A stretch of 14,378 nucleotides of DNA from Trachelipus rathkii (lineage: Eukaryota; Arthropoda; Malacostraca; Isopoda; Trachelipodidae), in assembly GCA_015478945.1 (NCBI GenBank), contig JABUQX010100485.1, forward strand, positions 1-14,378, in the 5' to 3' direction. The notes beneath the pieces are model-generated. The model was not told where the DNA came from. It was given only the letters and a program-made list of their open reading frames with translations, and ran no database searches. The position numbers and the translations under genes were made by a program. The first letter of the stretch is position 1. Every line of letters begins with the position of its first letter. Of the stretch, positions 1 to 9,442 are shown piece after piece.

Positions 1-89
1 TTGTTGTACTTCGTTCAGCCCTCAGATTTGGGTGTTTAACCGTTTTTTTCGCGTTGATCGTGAAACGCTTTCGCGTTTTCGTGCGCCAC

Positions 90-1110
<1,021 letters not shown>

Positions 1111-2569
1111 ATTAAGTAGGCCTTTGGCCTTTAATTTATATTTATGTTACGGTGTACAATGTACACCAGGCATATAATTAAAGAGTAGAACCCTTCAGAG
1201 ATTAATTAACAAAGATAATTAAGACAAACCTACGAAATTAAGGTAAAATAAAATAGTTACCTTAAAAAGTAAATAAATTGATTGGAATATTCTTCAATAT
1301 GAATTTTCCAACACCATCTGACATACTGAAAGAGACTATCGGCTTTCGCAAAAGGGAGTTCTATCATCACAGGAACTCTGGTGGACAGCTCAAGCAATTA
1401 CGCATGTCGTGAAAATGTTACTCTTAGCATTTAATAATGGTTAATAAATAATTCGGATGAATCTTATTACACTCCTAAATCACGGAATATTTCAGTTACA
1501 AAAGTTATTAAATTAACTGCGGTTAATTGACAGAAACGAATAAATCACAGAGCTGGTTCGAGAGCGGGAGGGTTATTATTACTTATTCTAATAATCTAAG
1601 TTTTAATATATTCCCACTATCAACCATTTATACTTTCAGATATATTTTCAAATATACTTAACTTTGAGTTATCAGAGACAAAACAAAATAGATTCAGACA
1701 AAACATAAATTGATGTAAACAAAACAAAACACAAAAATGATTTCGTCAGGAATCAAAACGATTCAGGCACAAATTCAAACGAGAATTAGAACTAGGGTTA
1801 AAAACCGAGAATCACAACTTAAAATCAAAATTTAAAACCCTGTAAAGAATTTAACGTAATTACTATAATATTCAGTTTATTTGGGGAAGTATTTCATTTC
1901 AATAATTTATTTCAACATTAGATTAAATATAATTTATTCTTAGTTTCAATTTCATTACAAAAGAATCTACTATTTTATATTATTAACTCACCCTATAAGA
2001 ATCGGGGAGGGGTTTTTGATATATTCTGATATTAAGATACAATCTTTTATAGCGACACAACGGATTGAGACTGCAATTAATCATTACTTGTAACTTTCAT
2101 ACTTAAAGATTAAAGTTAAATATTCTTTCATTTTTATCAATATCATTTCATACACAGAATGTCATATTAAGGTATTAACACTAACCTCAGAGATTTTACG
2201 AAAATGCTTGGATGGCATTCAGAGATAGTGACAGTACATCCAAACATACAATTATTGGCCTTCCAACATAATAACTAATTTGGTCACACTATGGAATCTT
2301 AAACTTTTGTAATTAAATATTATCTCATTCAACGATTTAATTACTGGAAGGATATAAAACAAGTTAGTAACACATCAACCATTGAATATTGCGATAACTA
2401 CAGTATTAATAAACAATGGCTTCCGAATGACCTCATATAAACTGTCTCTATAAATTCTTACATTTATGTCTCTATAAATTCTCACATTCATTTTTACTTA
2501 ATTACTTGCAGGAAAGTCACGGAACAATAATCGCCCTTGCATCCCTCCCCACTAACTTTAAGCCCCCAC
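1111..2569. other. AT-rich stretch interrupting the LINE, no gene seen
   Basis: About 1.5 kb of A/T-dominated DNA without an ORF of note on either strand and with no RNA gene I can support. The left end carries two palindromes: an AGGCC/GGCCT pair at 1118-1130 and GGTGTACAATGTACACC at 1151-1167, whose arms match perfectly around one central base. A-rich runs with repeated ACAAAAC words lie at about 1678-1735. Together with the minus-strand ORF to its right, the stretch separates two parts of the LINE that would normally be only roughly 180 bp apart, so it may be a nested insertion. I could not identify terminal inverted repeats or a target-site duplication. Confidence 0.5.
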
Positions 2570-2899
2570 CTATATTTTAAAGCACAGGAGAATAAAGAGG
2601 GTTAAGGGAAAAGGATGTTTAACATGAATTTCTACGAACCGTTTTAACAATTTTTTAGCTCTTAAACCGCATTTACAAAATAAACAGAACAAAACAACAA
2701 ACAAGAACAAATGAGATTTCGCTAAGGAAGATAAATCTATAAAAGCTGCTTGTTCATCTTCTACTACTTGAGACCATTGTTGGGCAATTCTAGCCCTTTG
2801 TCTAGGAGACAGGTTCCGAGCTTGCAACCTGCCTTGGTAAACTATTCTGTCTCTGTCTTTCTTCTTTGGCCTCCCTTTTTGTTGGAAACATGAGCTCAT
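2570..2899 (-). CDS. Unidentified short ORF with a basic N-terminus
   Basis: A 109-residue open frame that I do not recognise. The ATG is at 2897-2899, with an in-frame TGA directly upstream (2900-2902). The first ~55 residues look protein-like: a basic GRPKKK patch resembling an AT-hook core, then a charged, Gln/Arg-rich segment (NLSPRQRARIAQQW) ending in EDEQAAFIDL. From about residue 60 the translation turns hydrophobic and Phe/Leu-rich, which is what the flanking A-rich plus strand would give by chance. The credible part is therefore about 2735-2899. It may be a fragment of another mobile element nested in the LINE, or an exon remnant. It lies just left of the point where LINE reverse-transcriptase homology resumes. 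A chance ORF remains possible. Confidence 0.22.
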   Translation of the reverse strand: MSSCFQQKGRPKKKDRDRIVYQGRLQARNLSPRQRARIAQQWSQVVEDEQAAFIDLSSLAKSHLFLFVVLFCLFCKCGLRAKKLLKRFVEIHVKHPFPLTLFILLCFKI

Positions 2900-2914
2900 T
2901 CAGCTTGTGTCGAA

Positions 2915-3160
2915 AGCAGTTGTCCTATCGCTTTCTCATCGTTCTTTCTAAAGCTTTCGAATCTATCCTTAACAAGAAGGTTTGGAAACACTTTTTTTTC
3001 TTCTAATTTTTCTCTGATCTCCAGTATGGCTTTCGAAAGCTTTACAAGTGATCTTTCTGATTCTTGAGTCTTTCCTTTGGCATTTCGGCAAATCTTTCGC
3101 TGTGGCTCTGGACATATCGAAAGCTTTCGACATAGTACGGGACCAAACCTTGATTTCTAA

Positions 3161-3249
<89 letters not shown>

Positions 3250-3660
3250 TCCCTTTCCGGTCGTTCTATAGCAGTTGTTGTAGACTGCCACTGCTCATCC
3301 TTTAAATCTATAAATGGTGGTGTTCCTCAGGGTTCTGTCCTACCCCCAACTCTTTTTATACTTTTCATTAATGACGCTCTCTCTATTACTTCATCACTTA
3401 TCCACTCTTATGCCGACGACTCCACCCTTCAATACTCCCTTCATTTTGATAGACGTCCCTCCCAACAACAATTAACTCCCGCTAGGAGGAGTTATCCTCT
3501 GATTTTTCTCGAATTTCCAATTGGTCCGTTGAGAAAAACACGGTTGTTTTCAATGACTCAAAAAGTCAGTTCCTTCCTCTTTCTACTCAACATAATCTTT
3601 CACAAAACTAGAACAAGATCTTCGAAAACCCACAACTCAAATCTTCGTATGTCCTTAATA
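2915..3660 (+). pseudogene. Decayed LINE reverse transcriptase, palm domain with YADD
   Basis: This is the reverse-transcriptase part of a Jockey-like LINE. An RT block reads LSKAFESILNKKVWKH and then DLQYGFRK (about 2945-3040). FGKSFAVALDISKAFD follows, with the motif A aspartates at 3111-3131 (DISKAFD). A (TC)n tract then occupies the next section. Coding resumes at 3247 in another frame with SLSGRS, GVPQGSVL (motif B region, about 3319-3342), LFINDAL and YADDS, the catalytic motif C (YADD codons 3409-3420). After another frameshift near 3480 the thumb-proximal part reads SDFSRISNW, VFNDSKSQFLPLST and LNIYISRDLNRKDHI up to about 3697. Several stops and frame changes rule out a working enzyme, although the motif A and C aspartates are still readable. 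The phase differs on each side of the microsatellite. Confidence 0.9.
3164..3246. repeat. Perfect (TC)n microsatellite inside the RT domain
   Basis: An 83-base uninterrupted TC run placed between the LISKF and SLSGRS blocks of the LINE reverse transcriptase. Related elements have roughly twenty ordinary residues there, rich in Ser, Leu and Phe (pyrimidine codons). The run seems to have replaced or overgrown that segment. Its Leu-Ser translation is an artefact. Confidence 0.98.
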
Positions 3661-3694
3661 TATATATTTCTCGTGACCTTAATAGAAAGGATCA

Positions 3695-3697
<3 letters not shown>

Positions 3698-3768
<71 letters not shown>
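3698..3768. repeat. Perfect (TC)n microsatellite, second tract
   Basis: A 71-base TC run that starts within the codons after the RT block RKDHI, where related LINEs read a Ser-Ser-Leu stretch. It ends at a short spacer (3769-3796) that encodes an RT C-terminal trace, [11 protein letters not shown]. Confidence 0.97.
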
Positions 3769-3771
<3 letters not shown>

Positions 3772-3791
3772 AACAGAACGAACACTTCTTC

Positions 3792-3796
<5 letters not shown>

Positions 3797-3852
<56 letters not shown>
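3797..3852. repeat. Perfect (TC)n microsatellite, third tract
   Basis: A 56-base TC run following the first copy of the SYN..SSEF spacer. It is followed by a pyrimidine-rich transition (3853-3879) that includes TTTATTTA. Confidence 0.97.
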
Positions 3853-3857
<5 letters not shown>

Positions 3858-3876
3858 ACTTCTTTTCATTTATTTA

Positions 3877-3879
<3 letters not shown>

Positions 3880-3955
<76 letters not shown>
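3880..3955. repeat. Perfect (TC)n microsatellite, fourth tract
   Basis: A 76-base TC run. It is followed directly by a second, slightly different copy of the spacer found after the second tract (TATAAC...TCTTCTGAATTC), so tract plus spacer occurs twice. Confidence 0.97.
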
Positions 3956-3958
<3 letters not shown>

Positions 3959-3992
3959 AACGGACACTGCTCTTCTGAATTCTCCGGCCTTA
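3956..3992 (+). pseudogene. LINE C-terminal trace, [13 protein letters not shown]
   Basis: A short frame reading [14 protein letters not shown]. It resembles the C-terminal region of Jockey-like LINE ORF2 proteins of decapods, where a YRYxNGxCSSEL-type block follows the RT thumb. It is isolated between microsatellites. A related, more degraded copy ([11 protein letters not shown]) lies at 3766-3798. This is the last recognisable part of the element, and no 3' tail can be assigned. Confidence 0.55.
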
Positions 3993-4008
3993 CTCTCTCT
4001 CTCTCTCT

Positions 4009-4084
<76 letters not shown>
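3993..4084. repeat. Compound (CT)n-(AT)n microsatellite
   Basis: A short CT run (3993-4009) passes through CC into a 74-base perfect AT run (4011-4084). Compound tracts like this are typical of slippage-prone repeat clusters. Confidence 0.96.
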
Positions 4085-4086
<2 letters not shown>

Positions 4087-4123
4087 TAAGTCCCGACTTT
4101 GAGTCTTTAGTTCTCTCTTATGC

Positions 4124-4126
<3 letters not shown>

Positions 4127-4169
<43 letters not shown>
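4127..4169. repeat. Perfect (TA)n microsatellite
   Basis: A 43-base TA run, separated from the previous AT run by about 42 bases of ordinary sequence. It closes the microsatellite cluster that begins at 3164. Confidence 0.96.
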
Positions 4170-4171
<2 letters not shown>

Positions 4172-4710
4172 TCTTGTAGCGAGATTTTCATCTAAAGCAA
4201 AGTTAACCGTTTTCCGTATTTGATAGTTCAGCTATACTACGGTTCAACCAAAGTTTACCCAAACATTGGACGTAGCTGGGGAGGCTGACAGGCTACAGTC
4301 CCCGTCCCCTAAAATGTTGGGGAAATAAAAATTTTCATATGAAAGAAATGAAAAACTAATTAAAAATGGAAAATCAGCATCTGGAATATTTAAACCCCCC
4401 ACCCCACCCACGGGAAAATAAATCTTGCGTAAGCTAGTGGTTCAATTCAAATACAATAAAAAGATTAGATCAATTATTACCCTATTGTATCTTTTATTTT
4501 AGAAGGCTCTAATTTCAGTAATTTGATAAAAAACAAAAAGTGGCAAAATCATTTGAAAAGATGCCAAATTAGCAAGATTGTGATGCGAATCTTCAGCAAT
4601 ATTTTTATTTTAAAATTAAGCATAATTTATTCTTATTTTAATCCAATTTTTTTCCCTGAAAAGAACATGATTGAGTTTGTATTTTTTACATTCTTATTAT
4701 AATTTCACAA
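4170..4710. other. Non-coding flank, no gene seen
   Basis: No gene is apparent. The stretch moves from mixed composition to AT-rich. A short imperfect inverted repeat pairs CCCAAACATT (about 4258-4268) with AATGTTGGGG (about 4315-4324) around a loop of roughly 50 bases that is GC-richer than its surroundings. It could be the end of a dispersed repeat, but nothing more can be supported. Confidence 0.4.
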
Positions 4711-4942
4711 CATGCTCATGCAAAACCTACACAGCACCATAGGGCTTGTCAGTATCTTATATAATATAAGCCAATTAGGCTACTACCAAAAGCAAAAACC
4801 CTAGCTAAGACACATGCTAACCACACTACAGGCTTTAATAAGTTTATGATAATTGCAACATGCAGCTTTACTTTAATAACTAACTAAAAACCAGCCAATT
4901 TGGCTTAGTCAAAATATATTATATGACCCCCATACCATTCAT
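4711..4942. repeat. Diverged direct repeat, copy A (~230 bp)
   Basis: Copy A shares a collinear series of words with copy B about 975 bp downstream: CATRCTCATGCAAA, AGCACC.TAGGGCTTGTCA, ACATGCTAACCACACTACA (4812-4830), CTTTAATAA, GCCAATTTGGCTTA (from 4894) and ATATGA.CCC..ACCATTCAT. The spacing between words is conserved to within a few bases. No coding frame is visible. It is either an old segmental duplication or two copies of a dispersed non-coding element. Confidence 0.8.
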
Positions 4943-5608
4943 ATACAAACTAAATTCAAATTTTAAGGTATTAAAAATTATGTGAATTTATAATAAACAT
5001 GCAAAAAATGCAATCTCATTCATATTATTTTCATGAAAAAATTATCTTAAAATAAGATTAAATTCTATTCATTTTCTATGGTAAAAGTAAAGTCTTAAAC
5101 CTTATTAAATTTTTTTAGTGTGCTATATTAGTAGGTAAAGTCAAAAGGTAAAGGATTGTTACAAAATTATTTATAAGGATGTGCTATGTTAAATAAAAAA
5201 ATAGGAATTGCAGAATTTCAACTTTTTCAAGAGCAGCTGTGTTTCTACTTTCTAGCTAATTGATTTTTTTAAATTTCATCTTTCAGTAATGATTTTTTCT
5301 AACTGTAATATTATTTTCGTGTTTGTTAATTTTAAAAGCATATTTAATAAAAGTGATAAAATATATAATCTAACATTATTAGGCTGTGGCCTGTGGAAAC
5401 AGTACTTTGCAAAATTTTCTGTTTTTCTGACCACTTACTTTCAAGATAATGACCACTGAGCCAACTGGCTCATGGATCATCTCTGGATACAAAAAGAATC
5501 ATCACAGCAGTAGAACATTAGAACATTAGAAATAAAAAGACAGTAAGAAGCCACATGGGCCTATCAAGACTGTCCCAGTCAAAGCCAAATTAGATAATTA
5601 CCCAACAC
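4943..5608. other. AT-rich spacer between repeat copies, no gene seen
   Basis: AT-rich, with long A and T runs and no credible ORF. A tandem doubling of TAGAACAT (about 5512-5530) is the only small repeat I noticed. The GTGGCCTGTGGAAAC to GGCTCATGGATCATC part (5386-5480) is less AT-rich, but it encodes nothing recognisable. Confidence 0.4.
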
Positions 5609-5684
5609 AAAGCACCCTATGGGTTTCCACAAAAGCACCCTAGGGCTTGTCAATTACTATATACAAAATACACAAAGTCTAAAA
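5609..5684. repeat. Partial tandem units of the direct repeat
   Basis: The word AGCACCCTAGGGCTTGTCAAT occurs at about 5634-5654 and again at 5706-5726 within copy B. A degenerate form (AGCACCCTATGGGTTTCC) begins at 5611. The phrase ACACAAAGTCTA also recurs at intervals of about 70 bases. So the 5' part of the repeat has itself been duplicated in short tandem units of about 70 bp. Confidence 0.75.
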
Positions 5685-5918
5685 CATACTCATGCAAATC
5701 CACAAAGCACCCTAGGGCTTGTCAATAACGATTTATACACAAAGTCTACAACTAAAATAAAAAAACTAAAAACTATATCTGAAGTATATACATGCTAACC
5801 ACACTACAGCTTTAATAACTTTATAGTAACATGCAATTAACCTTAATAATTACAGTAACTAAGAAAAAGCCAATTTGGCTTATGTAAAATATACTAATAT
5901 GATACCCAAACCATCCAT
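5685..5918. repeat. Diverged direct repeat, copy B (~230 bp)
   Basis: The partner of copy A at 4711-4942, in the same orientation. Matching landmarks are CATACTCATGCAAA (5685), the AGCACCCTAGGGCTTGTCAAT word, ACATGCTAACCACACTACA (5790-5808), GCCAATTTGGCTTA (from 5869) and GATACCCAAACCATCCAT at the end. The central part (about 5730-5785) differs strongly from copy A, so the copies are old or were shuffled. Confidence 0.8.
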
Positions 5919-6650
5919 TACCTATCGCAGTCCCCTTCTTTAATGCTCGCAATGCGAGTTGACACTCAAGAACAACCTCCTGTTGCAACCATTCCAAAAT
6001 TTAAAATCCTTTATGGAATGAATGCTTTCTTATATGCTTAGAGCATGCTTTCTTCTTAATTTTCTTATTATGGCCCTTGGTCTCCCGTCCGTCGTCTACT
6101 ATGAAAAATTTAATGGTCTCCCGTATTATCCAATCGAGACGTTAGAATATTTGGTTAGAGCTTGTATCATTTTTCACGCCCTCGTGCGAAGCGCTCTTTG
6201 CTAACAGTAAAAACATTGCCTGAACTCCTTACAGCCATCTCCCTATAGCCTAGTAGAACGATAAGTTTATTCAGCACCTCATCAATGTTATATTTTTGTG
6301 ACGACCTTGTGTGTGTGTTGCAGTGGGTAGCAAAGTAGTGTGTAAAATTTATCAACAAAAATAAAAGACGTATTTAAATTGCTTTGGTGATTTAGCAAAA
6401 TTTAGTTTCTAAGTGTTAAGTATAATAATTTTTTGTTTATATTCATTCGTGGTCAAAGATTTTTTTTTAAGCAAGAAGAAATATTATTTGCTTTTAAAAT
6501 CTTGCTGGATTACTTTATGCTCGCGAAATTTCTAAATAAGGTACATGAATTTACTTTTCAATCTCTAGAAAGGGCAGATCATCAGAAATTGCCTGCGTAA
6601 TCGTTCTATCTATCTGGACCTACTGGTAATATATAGTATGTGGTCATTAG
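5919..6650. other. No gene seen
   Basis: Mixed AT-rich sequence. A 60-codon plus frame at 6022-6204 and an overlapping minus frame are short, lack recognisable motifs and oppose each other, so I do not call them genes. No RNA gene or repeat is apparent. Confidence 0.4.
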
Positions 6651-6780
6651 CATCTTTGACCGCTCAACTCAGAATCATGCCCTGCGTTGCCTCAATCGTT
6701 TTGCACGTCTCTCTAGGATATCTAAAGTCTTATTTAACAAAGGGATCGCCAAACTTGTGCACAATACTCTATTATGGCCT
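6651..6780 (+). pseudogene. Possible exon remnant, helical repeat-like peptide
   Basis: One plus-strand frame (6645-6782), not the longest one here, reads a protein-like stretch: TQNHALRCLNRFARLSRISK followed by VLFNKGIAKLVHN, ending at a TAA. The pattern of Leu/Ala/Val spacing and the KVLFNKGIAKLV phrase resembles an armadillo-type helical repeat. An AG dinucleotide at 6649-6650 could be an acceptor, but the pyrimidine tract before it is poor. The longer overlapping ATG frame (6638-6895) is hydrophobic and unconvincing. There is no neighbouring exon and no database check was possible, so it may be chance. Confidence 0.18.
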
Positions 6781-6899
6781 TAACATAGCATTATACAGTT
6801 TACTTATTACTATTCCACTTGCTCTTTGTAAACACTATTGCGATTTATTATCCCCAGCTTTAGCTTTATTCCTTGCTTCCAAATACCGATTTTAAGCTA

Positions 6900-7586
6900 C
6901 TTTTCAAATTACTTTTATAATCAGCGACCCTAAATCTTTCTTGCTCACTAGACTCAAGCAATCCCCATGTCATTCATAGGGTTAACATTTTTATTTGAGT
7001 AACCTAGGTGAAGAGCCTTTGACCCTTTTTTTAGCGTATTAAATTCATTTGCCCTTAATCTGCCGCACGGCCCAAGAAGTTTATCAGAGAGCATTTTGAC
7101 TTTATACGTCCTTTCAAACTGATTGCCTAACTGGAGGTGGCCGGACTTGACATATCATCTTGGCAACACTTAGAACCTTTTGCATACGTAAAGTCCGCCT
7201 GTCAAAGTTTACCACCACTTGGGACGGGGCGGGTGGATTTGGTTGATATTATGAAAACTAAATTTTATATAACTACCCTGTGCTCATGAGGAAATGTTCT
7301 ATCAACTGATTTAATAGCTCGCTTATGGTTTTCTTTGGGGATTTCCACGAAGGGGATAAGGACGTTGTTTTGTTAGCGGGTATAAGACAGAGTACGTCCG
7401 AAAGATCCATAGGGCCGTAGGCGGATCAGCTCTTCAGCTCCGCTTTGAGTTCAATTTCATATGCTAGGCACAGAACATCAATAATGTTCAATCATTTGTT
7501 TCCACACTATGACAATGGGGACATAAAGGGAAATTTGTCATTTTTTCAAATTATAGAGATGTCTATTGAGACCAGAATGACGCAAT
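6900..7586. other. No gene seen
   Basis: Mixed composition with no protein motif that I recognise. A weak imperfect hairpin pairs GCGGATCAGCT with AGCTCCGC near 7420-7443. It has no T-run or other signal, so I attach no function to it. Confidence 0.35.
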
Positions 7587-7589
7587 GTG

Positions 7590-7740
7590 TTTTACAAAGA
7601 TGGATGCCGGTGTTTCAAGTTCTTCACGCGAAAGAAGCAACACATGCAAGGGATGTGCAGCGGCAACTCGGCCAAGAATGGAAAAGGGATTGCACAATGC
7701 ATCTCAGGCTTCACACAGGCAAGAAAAAACAAAATGGTTG
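7590..7740 (+). pseudogene. Degenerate C2H2 zinc-finger trace
   Basis: Two neighbouring frames carry pieces that resemble C2H2 zinc fingers, the DNA-binding units of transcription factors. In frame 3, CRCFKFFTRKKQHMQ (about 7605-7650) looks like a finger body with Cys, the conserved Phe (7614) and a His (7641-7643). In frame 2, EWKRDCTMHLRLHTGKK (about 7676-7726) has the typical end of a finger, H-x3-H followed by the TGxK linker (His codons at 7700-7702 and 7712-7714). The Phe of the first and the Trp at the Phe position of the second are 65 bases apart instead of the usual 84, consistent with a deletion that also shifts the frame. The second finger lacks its cysteine pair. This suggests a broken fragment of a zinc-finger gene or of a zinc-finger-bearing element. 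Low-complexity chance similarity is not excluded. Confidence 0.35.
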
Positions 7741-7871
7741 AAGACCAGGTAAAGTCATGGTGGCTTCTCCATGGGGAATATAAAGATTTTCAAAAGATTG
7801 TGAGCCAAATGTGCAGCAGCATCCACAATATAAGTTTCCTTAATTCCTGTGTGAGAAGGAATCCAAACTAG

Positions 7872-8654
7872 ATGAATGTCCCAGATCTTGTTCGAAGATA
7901 GAGCAAGAAGACAGTTCTCAATTTTCTGACCACCCTTCGTGAATCTGAAATCTGCTTATCAATTTTCGAACTATTTAAATTTATATTGTGTGGATCTGGG
8001 ATATCGTCTTCACTAGGGTTATTTTATACTTATTTTTTATATATAGTTTGTACATAGAAATAGGGTGAGATGAGGATAGGGAAATTATTCGACAGATTGA
8101 GAACATAAACCCTGTTAAATTAAATTTTCAACGGCCGGTTTCGAAAGGAGAGACTGAATGCCATTGATTGTGCCTGCGTCGAAATGGAAGCAAGCGTTGT
8201 TGAATGGTTAACATAACGTTAATAGGCTCTAACATCGTTGATGTCATTTATGAATATTTGATGGAATGTGCCAGAGTTCTCTTTATGGCGGTTTCTAGCT
8301 AATGTAGATAAGCAATTGAATGTTATTTTCCATTAAAAAATATCAGCATTTTGATCCTGTTGGGGATCGCTGCAGTTTTATACTATAGAATATTTGTGAT
8401 TAATAAAAATAAATGCTCTTTTGTAGTATAGTAGGTTTGAAGGTCAGTTATATTTGTTTTACTGTTCTGGTGGTAAATGTTTTGGTGCAGCGAAATATTA
8501 ACGCTCATGACTGGAACATAGTGAAGTAGGAAGTAGTAAGTTGTATATGAGATCATACTGCTGAATGACCCGGCATAACAGTAGAATGGTCGCGAAAATT
8601 AGTAGCGCTATTGTTTAGTTAGATTTTCTATTGTCAGAAGCAAGGTAAAGTCAA
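7872..8654. other. No gene seen
   Basis: AT-rich to mixed sequence with frequent stops in all frames. No RNA gene, repeat family or regulatory site can be supported. Confidence 0.4.
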
Positions 8655-8925
8655 ATTTTAGCTGCGTTTTCCTGCGGAAGACAACTGCAGCCCGGGTAAG
8701 GGCACACAAGGCGCTCATAGTAGAAAGTTTATAACAGATAGCGTTTCCAGAGAGTCGCCAGGACTGCAGCCCAGACGGCATCAGGGCCGGCGCAATGCAT
8801 CGTCGTGTCCACGAGCCCCGTTTTGCGCCTTCTACGTCATGCAGTAAAACGTCACAGTCCAGGCGCGCTGCGTTTTGTTTAAATTCTCTGATTCGGGAAT
8901 TCTAGAACCGGGCGGGCGCGTAGGG
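8655..8925. other. GC- and CpG-rich island
   Basis: A local island in AT-rich surroundings. The 60 bases from 8761 to 8820 contain 42 G or C (70%) and seven CpG. ACTGCAG words occur at 8684 and 8763, and splice-donor-like strings (AAG/GTAAAG at about 8643, GG/GTAAG at 8694-8700) lie near its left side. No open frame crosses it. It could be a promoter-associated or first-exon segment, or a fragment of a GC-rich repeat. The sequence alone does not decide. Confidence 0.3.
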
Positions 8926-9262
8926 AGGATATTTTGTTGTTACAAATCAAATGCTTTAATACAACACCGTGTCGGAATGATTTTGTATCAAAAGATTGTT
9001 TTAACTCTCTCTCAGCTTAACTTGTTATGGCTAAGGGTAACTAATAGTAGGTTGTATCATTTGCATAAATTCAGGATACAGTACTAAGTACAAGAGTAAT
9101 ATCTATTTTTAATAGGCTAGTGGATCTATTTTTATAGCAGATGTGGTGTGAAAGGTACGTTACATTTATTAGGCACAAGACCACTTATTATTATCTGTAA
9201 GGGAGTTATGGGCCGGATAATGTCAGGCCTAAATTGAATGGATCCCGCGTTTAATTTTTTGT

Positions 9263-9442
9263 TAATATAATATATATAATCTATAGTATATAATATATAT
9301 ATATATTATATTAGTATAGTATTTATAATATTATAACATATATATAGTAATATGATATAATTAGAATATATATAGTATATTATATATATAGTAGGGTATG
9401 TATATTATATATATAGTAGTATTATATATATTAGCTGAATTA
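9263..9442. repeat. Degenerate (TA)n tract
   Basis: About 180 bases of TA-dominated sequence broken by single G, C or extra A/T bases (for example TATAGTATA and TATATAGTAG). It contrasts with the perfect AT tracts at 93-195 and 4011-4084. Confidence 0.85.

Noticed and set aside
1555..1575. GGTTCGAGAGCGGG, a B-box-like word
   Set aside because: No matching A box or stem pairing at the right distance.
3529..3960. 143-codon ORF rich in Leu-Ser
   Set aside because: More than half is (TC)n translation and the rest is off-frame relative to the RT trace (frame with SDFSRISNW and LNIYISRDLN).
4690..5930. Two direct repeats read as LTRs of a retrovirus-like element
   Set aside because: No TG...CA termini, primer-binding site, polypurine tract, gag or pol trace between them, and the 740 bp interior is non-coding.
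4611..5930. CRISPR-like array from repeated words
   Set aside because: Repeats are few, diverged and unevenly spaced, and the DNA appears eukaryotic.
6022..6204. 60-codon plus ORF and the opposing 63-codon minus ORF at 6167-6358
   Set aside because: Short, without motifs and in AT-rich DNA where such ORFs occur by chance.
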